Assembly (NCBI GenBank): GCA_905220665.1
Contig: CAJNAR010000002.1
Location: 186,001-250,000, forward strand
DNA length: 64,000 nucleotides
Source of the DNA: Albugo candida
Lineage: Eukaryota; Oomycota; Peronosporomycetes; Albuginales; Albuginaceae
Direction: 5' to 3'
Shown: positions 58,093 to 64,000 of the stretch, one piece after another
How positions within the stretch are numbered: the first letter of the stretch is position 1
How the letters are laid out: each line of letters opens with the position of its first letter
Position numbers and translations under genes: made by a program
Notes under the pieces: model-generated
The model's database searches: none
What the model saw: only the letters and a program-made list of their open reading frames with translations
What the model was told of the DNA's origin: nothing

Positions 58093-59799
58093 ATGCTGTA
58101 CGGTCGAATACCGCTCGTCTTCTTTCTATGCTGTATTCTGTGCGTTTCCAAACGCTCACATTGTGGATTGGTGACAAAATTCTTGGACCTACCGAAACGA
58201 TACATTACCGGCGATGGAATCATTCAGTGCCAGAGTTGTATTTTGAATGTCGCTGGTGCCATGCGCGCAAATATTTAGAGCAGAACGCTTGCTGTTCCAC
58301 GTCGTGACACTTATAAGAATGTTATGTTTTCGGTGACTTATTCGGAGTTTGCGCTCATCGGCATACACAGTAAGTGCGCCATGGTGGGGGCTTGTGCTGA
58401 ATTCGATGTCAAAGACCCACCTGAGAATCGACGAGGGTGGCAGGGTTGCATCCCTCGCTCGACGAATCTCAATGTCATTCCTGACCCGAATCACTTGACG
58501 GAGTTGAAGACCACTCAAGAACAAGAAACAGAGAAGAGAGGTCCAATGTGCTTCACACTACAACCTATGAAAGCGACAGCGCAAATCAGATCGTGCCTGA
58601 AAGAAGTCAGCGGCTCGAACTTAATCAGAGAGTATTTCGCTGGTTTTAGCGACAATCTAGTTATGCGGTCAATAATTATTTTGTATCCCCAATACAACAT
58701 GGATAAACCTGAAGAAATACTTCTTTCATGCCAGCATTTGGATCTCGTAGTGGATTCTTCGATATATGTACACGTTGATGAATGTCAAGAATTGAGTGCG
58801 GGGACTTCTCTTGTACAACCCACTCCTTCCACTCAAATGCGTGCTGACGACAACATACCGACTTCTTCCCATGGCACGAAGGTTCCCAGTAAGTTTTCAG
58901 GTACGCCACGCTGTATGTACGTTGTATTTGAATCTTGCGGCACAGCTGCCGACTGCATGACAACTTTCCTCCGATATGTTAAGGGTGAAGCGGTTTTTCT
59001 TCACAGAGAAAAAAAAAGAGATTATTATTTTTATCTGTTTGGGAGCACGCTGGCCATGGATGATTTGCCTGGTCGAACAAAACCAGAAATGAACATCCGT
59101 ATAAGCGACGTCAATTGTATTGAGTTCCTTTCTCATCATTACGACACATCAGAATCATTTCAGTTCCAAATATCAGCTTGGAAGCCAACCAGTGAACTAT
59201 CGTTCTCAATACAACCTTTGAAGCGAACCAATCCACAACATATACAATCTCGTGATGACGAAAAGCGTTGTGTCTTAGCTTATGAGGAGAACATTGAGAA
59301 AGCTTGCCTGCCTTGTGTTCAGGAGTTGGAAATGGAAGGGGGCATCGAAAAGATGACTGGTTCTACAATTTTATTATCAGGGATCAACGATTCCAACGAG
59401 GCGAAACTTGCAACATGTATCACAAAACCAAATGAGCTTCCACGTTGTTCTAATTATAATTTCCTTCCTTTGGAGATGTGCGAATATCCGATGCCTTCGA
59501 CATTTAAGAAGGGTCCTGAACGCATTTATAAACCTACTCACGAAACAGTGACGTTGCTAGAAACGACCGGACTTGACGAAACCCGCCTTAAAGATCTCGC
59601 ACTACGCCATACCGTGCTACTGGTTTCACGCGAGCAAAATTACTTGTGGATGCTACCTGATGAAAAGTTCGATCCAAGAGCTGAGATGTACGGGAAAAAC
59701 CGTGGGAGGATGAACTTCGACATGGAAGTTCGCTATTTGCGTGCTATTTCGTCAGCAAATATGGAGAAACTTATTGATCAGCAGATACCCGAAGAGTAA
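58093..59799 (+). pseudogene. CCG-family secreted protein, copy 3 (single in-frame TAG)
   Basis: Best preserved copy: one frame from ATG 58,093 to the stop at 59,799, interrupted once by TAG at 58,276-58,278. Signal peptide MLYGRIPLVFFLCCILCVSK; signature C46, C49, G55 (CQSCILNVAG). After the TAG come GIHSKCAMVGACAEF, a Cys-rich middle (RCMYVVFESCGTAADCMTTF), and a second CxxC module (ACLPCVQELEMEGG) whose following region (MTGSTILLSGINDS) parallels the first. With the TAG unread, only a 61-residue secreted peptide is made. The TAG falls in the variable segment between the signature and the FAL/FAF block. Its 3' flank is truncated at 59,945 by block B. Confidence 0.85.
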
Positions 59800-59945
59800 C
59801 GATTTAAAATATATCCATCATTGACTTTCTTCTTCTGAATGGAACACAAGTATGTGTATCCGACTTGTGCCCATACTTTCAACTTTCCCGTTCTTTACAA
59901 TGCGCAACATAAATGACAAAGCTTGACGCTTTATAACTTCCTTGA
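59800..59945. repeat. Truncated 3' flank of CCG cassette 3
   Basis: Matches the reverse complement of about 46,430-46,550 (CTTTCCCGTTC, TACAATGCGCAACATAAA) and stops abruptly at TATAACTTCC, where block B sequence begins (TTGAAAGGCTGATAGGG). This is a clean duplication junction. Confidence 0.8.
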
Positions 59946-61246
59946 AAGGCTGATAGGGAAAGTAGAAGGAGGGATAAGGATGGATCAAATATGAGATCGA
60001 GAAAAAAGAAGTTTCTGTTTTGTGTAAAAGACTTTTCGAATGCTATTGTCTGATGGCTAGATTTGTAATATCCCAGGATAGGGATGCGATTCGAACGAAG
60101 TAATTACAAATATGATCTATTCGAAAATGGGTAGCACGTGCTCTATGACTTTGTGTAATGTTCTAGATCGTAAAAGAGATTCAAAAAAGATATAGCGAGG
60201 AGCAAAGTTTTGTAGTTCTTCTCCCGTTTTGCGTTGAAAATGTCGAAAAAGCTATATACATTGCGTATTGACTTAACTGAATGGCATAACACTTTTGCGT
60301 GCGATACTTGAAGCTGATAGAAGAAAGGAGAAGATCGTAATTCGCATGCTGCCTCTGTAGAAAGGAAAGCCCTTTACAGGTGACATTTATAGGGATAGGA
60401 TGTCAAGGTATGATTTCTTTTTGAGGCTTAGAGGGTGTAAAGCTTTGGTAAGTAATTGCTAAATGATTCGATAGGCAGATATTTTTGTATCTATAGCTGC
60501 GGAATTTGAGAACGCAAATGCAATGTATAATTCATTTTGTATATGCGGAATGACATGTGATGTGTCGTCCTTCAGAGTGTCTGTGTAAAAGAGTACTTAT
60601 AAGTGGAAGGTAATGCGTCCGAAGAGTGTCAATCACAGCTGCGACTCGCCTCCAAATAAGTTGATGCTAAAAAAGAAATGCATTCTGTTGTATGAGTCGG
60701 AGAGTCTGATAATAATTTTATAGGTCGTACAACAAAATGTGTGCATTTGCTTAGGGAAGCTGTTTAACTCCAAATGACAGAAAAACTGCATTCACTTTCA
60801 TCCGAAAACAATATTTAATCAATGTGACATGCGATACGGAAAATGTAATAGCACACAGCTACAAATTATCGCATCAAAAGTCTTTCGTCAACGCCGAATA
60901 CTTGTTAGCGAGTCATTAACCAAGCCTAAGAAATGTCCTTTTATTGTGGTTGATGCATGTTAGATTACTAACTACAGTACATGTAATATTAGAATCTCCA
61001 GCATGACCGTTCGTGTCCAATGTGGTCTACACCATCATCAACACTCAGAACCACTAAAGCTGTTAGCAATATACGCACGGCATGGTCGAAACTTGAGCAG
61101 CAATGGACGGCTTTAGAGCGTGAAACGCTCTCTTTGATAGAAGCATTCCAAAATGGACATCAAAATCTCACAGCTGCATTGAAGAACAGTCAAAAGGAAA
61201 CTTCTACAGAGACCAAACTCGTTCAAGACCTCTATGAGCGCATTCC
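59946..61246. repeat. Block B identical tract, right arm (orphan glucanase promoter)
   Basis: Reverse complement of 50,283-51,583, equal in length (1,301 bp) and apparently identical. It holds a complete copy of the glucanase upstream region, oriented so that it would drive transcription leftward into the CCG3 3' flank, with no glucanase coding sequence present. Confidence 0.9.
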
Positions 61247-62863
61247 GGGTTCCGTACCCAGCTCAGTCGGTTAAGCACTTGAGCGCACGGACCCCCTGCC
61301 GGAGGTCGTTAGTTCGATTCCCGGCAGTGTGGGCAGCGGTTTGAGCCCACTCAAGCAATAAGCTTGGAAAATATCTGCCTCCCTAGGTTTGAAGTCAGAC
61401 TTAAGTGATATTCATACGGTCAAGGACTCATGATAGGATAAGGAAGGTAGTTAAAAAACCAGTTAAACAGTGTAATGAAATCCTTGACAATCTATGATAT
61501 GATATGAGCGCATTCCTACGGGATTTAGACATTGCTCGTTTCAGGATCTTTTTTCAAACGAGGAAATGAACGCAATGCACATTGAAGACATTTTTTCTCA
61601 AATTTTATTAAGAAAGAAAAAATTTCACCACATTTTGTGCAGAATGTATGTCACTTACGAAAACAATCGAATTAACGGTAGGAATACATGAGAGGTTTGA
61701 AGTGTGTATTGACAGTTGCAAACGTTTAGCATAGAGCACTTGTGATACATTTGAAGAGACTACAGAGACATTTCGCGATATTGGACACAAATTACAGTTT
61801 TTTGAAGCAGCATATCAGCACGTGGTAAGCTCTTTACAGTATTATAGCATCACAAGAATTTATCAGTTTGTCTTTCGTAGGAATCTGTGCTTCATATTAT
61901 TTCCTTTGATCTTACAGAAGAACAGCTGATGTGCCTTCATATTGTATGGGCGATCTCTCCATTCACAAGAAACTGACTGAAAGTTGAAGTTTCTGAGAGC
62001 ATTTGATAGCATTCAATCAATGAAACTAAACATTTTCTGTCAATGTGTCAAGACTGTTCCTGGGGTAGGGGCCGTTACGTCATATAACAGACCCGCGTCG
62101 TTGCAATTGCACACTTCTTCATGCTGAACAGCTTGCAACTGATGTGCTCGTAATTTCATACAATAGCACCTTAAGCAAAGACTTGAGTATTCTGTGACAT
62201 ATTAAGTCTCTTCAAGCCCCGTTGTCTTCCGCCATTGCAGTGTTGATGTACGTGCAACATTGATGACGAGCTATTAGTGTGTCATAAAGCTGGGGCATTT
62301 CTTCATCAAGTAGATGTATTTCTCAACATCAACATGGAGCATTTGTGAGTGTTATGGAACACACTTAAAAGAGAATGGTCAACTCTTTGCTACTCTGCTT
62401 CTCGTACATAGTCCAACATTCCTTATGATATTGTCGATCTTATGTCGCAGAAATTCATTTTCTCGCTGATTTCCGCAGCCTTATACTATACCAATTAGCT
62501 TTGCTCGGGTTCAAATTGCGATGTGGGGGCTATATCTCGACGCAACTGTCTCATGTCCATTTTCACAAACTTTTGAAGCACCTGTCTTTGAGCTTTTTGT
62601 GATATGAGGTCGTCGGCGTTTAACTCTATTGTTGCGTCGCCTATTGGTTAATAATGTATCCACTTAATGTGACTTTATCTAAGTTGCTGTTCTTCACGCT
62701 ATGTATTGACACGATTTGAAAAAGCCGAAATAGGTCGTCAGGTATTCCATCTCAGCTTGATTCTTGACCCTCAAGCAGCATCTCTATTGTACAATTCTAT
62801 TCTCGTCTGTTATAAGCTTGCCTCTCTGTCCAAAGCGAAGTCGATGGCAAGCGCTATCATGAC
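61020..62863 (+). pseudogene. Coiled-coil gene of block B, right arm, interrupted by SINE
   Basis: ATG at 61,020; the first 75 codons equal those of the left-arm gene (from 50,505). The SINE at 61,247-61,502 then replaces the frame and a stop occurs at 61,274. After the SINE the homologous sequence resumes (GGATTTAGACATTGCTCG), with many substitutions relative to the left arm, and decays toward the CCG cassette 4 boundary near 62,864. Confidence 0.75.
61247..61502 (+). repeat. tRNA-derived SINE, copy d, with 14-bp target duplication
   Basis: The most complete copy, 256 bp. A box CAGCTCAGTCGG near 61,258, B box AGTTCGATTCC near 61,311, then the body and the tail ATGAAATCCTTGACAATC. The target duplication TATGAGCGCATTCC is perfect at 61,233-61,246 and 61,503-61,516, and the empty site is seen once in the other arm at 50,279-50,292. 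It therefore inserted after block B was duplicated. Confidence 0.95.
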
Positions 62864-63188
62864 AAATATAAGATATCGCAGGTTGTAATGGTAAGGTAGC
62901 GCAGGGAGCAGAGCATTACGACTAAAATACATTTATGAATTTATCATAATACAATAAACGAAAGGGTATTCGTTCTGAGAGCCTGTCGGATAGCCTCCGT
63001 CCAACCTGTACAATTGGATCCTTATTGAAGAATTAATAGCCAATCATAGTCTTACACGTTGTATCCTTTGTTCGATTTGTGCCGGAAAGCAGCATGAACA
63101 AGTAGATTGGAGGAAACTCTGCTATGGTCCCACTCTTTTAATCGCTACATTCAGCTGGTTGGCCATCGTTCAGTAAGGAAAAGTCAAG

Positions 63189-64000
63189 ATGCTGTACGCT
63201 CGAATATCGCTCGTGTTCGTACTATGCTGTATTCTGTGCGTTTTCCAACGCTCACGTTGCGCATTGAAGACACAACTTTGGACACTGGCTTCAGATAAAG
63301 TTACCAAACAGGACATTGTTGAGTGCCAGAATTGTATCCTGAATGTCGCTGGTGCCATGCGCGCAACTTTTGTCCTCCAGGGTGAAGTTTCTCGAACGCA
63401 AAACATTTATGAAAATGTCGAGTAGTTGGTGACTGGTTCGGATTTTGCGTTCATGGGCATGCACAGTAAGAGCGCCAGACTAGAGGCTTGTGGTGAATTT
63501 GTAGCACAACACTCACCATCGCCATCTGGTAATTTTTTTGACTTGATGATCTTGAAGAACACTCAAGAAAAAGCGGAAAGAGATCCAATGTGCTTCTCAA
63601 TATGGCCTTTAAAACCAACCTCGCAAATTAGATCGTGCCTAAAGAAGCCAGCGTCTCGAACTTAATCAGGGAGTATTCCGTTGGATCAGGCGACGATCGA
63701 CTTACGCGGTCAATAATTCTTTTGTGTCCCCAACACAACAAAAATAAACCCAACGATATACTTCGTTCATGCAAGCATGTGGATCTTTTAGCGGTGGATC
63801 CTACGAAATATGTACCCGATAATGAATGTATAAAGTTGAGTGTGCAGACTTCTCTTGCACAGCCAATTCCTCCCAGTAAAATGCGTACGAAATGGAAAAC
63901 ACCGACTTCTTCCCAGGGCACAAAGGTTCCCATTAAGTTTTCAGGTAGACCACGCTGTATAGGCGTTGAATTTCTTTCTTGCGGCACAGTTGCCGAGTGC
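63189..64000 (+). pseudogene. CCG-family secreted protein, copy 4 (partial, disrupted)
   Basis: ATG at 63,189; signal peptide MLYARISLVFVLCCILCVFQ; signature C46, C49, G55 (CQNCILNVAG). An in-frame TAG at 63,423-63,425 follows the variable segment, directly before VTGSDFAFMGMHSK. The frame continues to 63,665, where a 1-bp loss (CTAAAGAAGCC against CTGAAAGAAGTC in copy 3) shifts it. Homologous sequence continues in the shifted frame to the window edge (PIKFSGRPRC near the end). The 5' flank from 62,864 is the shared CCG cassette start. Confidence 0.85.

Noticed and set aside
58276..58278. TAG in CCG3 explained by an intron
   Set aside because: Copies 1 and 2 read through the corresponding region without an intron, and I found no GT..AG pair around the TAG that keeps frame with both conserved flanks.
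61255..61330. tRNA gene candidate (A and B boxes) at the SINE heads, also near 10,870-10,950 and 11,150-11,200
   Set aside because: The heads do not fold into a complete cloverleaf as far as I can pair them. Each is followed by the same 150-bp body and tail and flanked by target duplications, so they are SINE copies.

Overview
The window is eukaryotic nuclear DNA, most probably from a white-rust oomycete (Albugo or a close relative). Reasons: genes carry very short introns (45-66 bp, GT..AG); the housekeeping set includes a dynein-arm assembly factor, so the organism makes flagella; a GH5 glucanase joined to an X8/CBM43-like domain fits an oomycete wall; and four related secreted proteins carry the CX2CX5G ('CCG') signature described for Albugo secreted proteins. 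The species assignment is inference.

Layout. (1) 1-24 kb is repeat-rich and gene-poor. It has a decayed Ty3/gypsy element (1-4.75 kb, minus), a few small hypothetical genes (7.3-10.5 kb), three tRNA-derived SINEs (10.7-12.0 kb), and a complete but dead Ty1/copia element (12,638-19,665) with a 5-bp target duplication. A Mutator-like (MULE) transposon is inserted in one copia LTR. Beyond it lie broken secreted-protein-like reading frames (20.0-23.4 kb).

(2) 24.5-40.4 kb is a compact housekeeping island: FYVE+GLTP lipid-transfer protein, 3-hydroxyacyl-CoA dehydratase, adenylate kinase, HDDC2-type 5'-deoxynucleotidase, proteasome lid subunit Rpn3, complex I GRIM-19/NDUFA13, LRRC6/DNAAF11, mitochondrial phosphate carrier, kish/TMEM167, cytochrome c1, RNA polymerase I/III subunit RPAC1, an SLC35A-like nucleotide-sugar transporter and a [2Fe-2S]-type ferrochelatase. 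Intergenic gaps are mostly 60-250 bp and two divergent pairs share promoters of about 100 bp. Several products are mitochondrial (complex I, complex III, phosphate carrier, haem synthesis).

(3) 40.4-64 kb is a large inverted, tandemly elaborated duplication around a GH5 glucanase and an EF-hand gene. On each side lie two cassettes carrying a CCG-family secreted-protein gene; all four copies are disrupted by stops or frameshifts. The cassettes alternate with two other duplicated blocks, A and B. Block B includes the glucanase upstream region, and 1.3 kb of it appears identical between the arms. That identity ends abruptly at a SINE that inserted into one arm only.

Exon boundaries were placed by hand from splice signals plus restoration of a conserved frame. 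The total coding length was divisible by three for every intron-containing gene given here.
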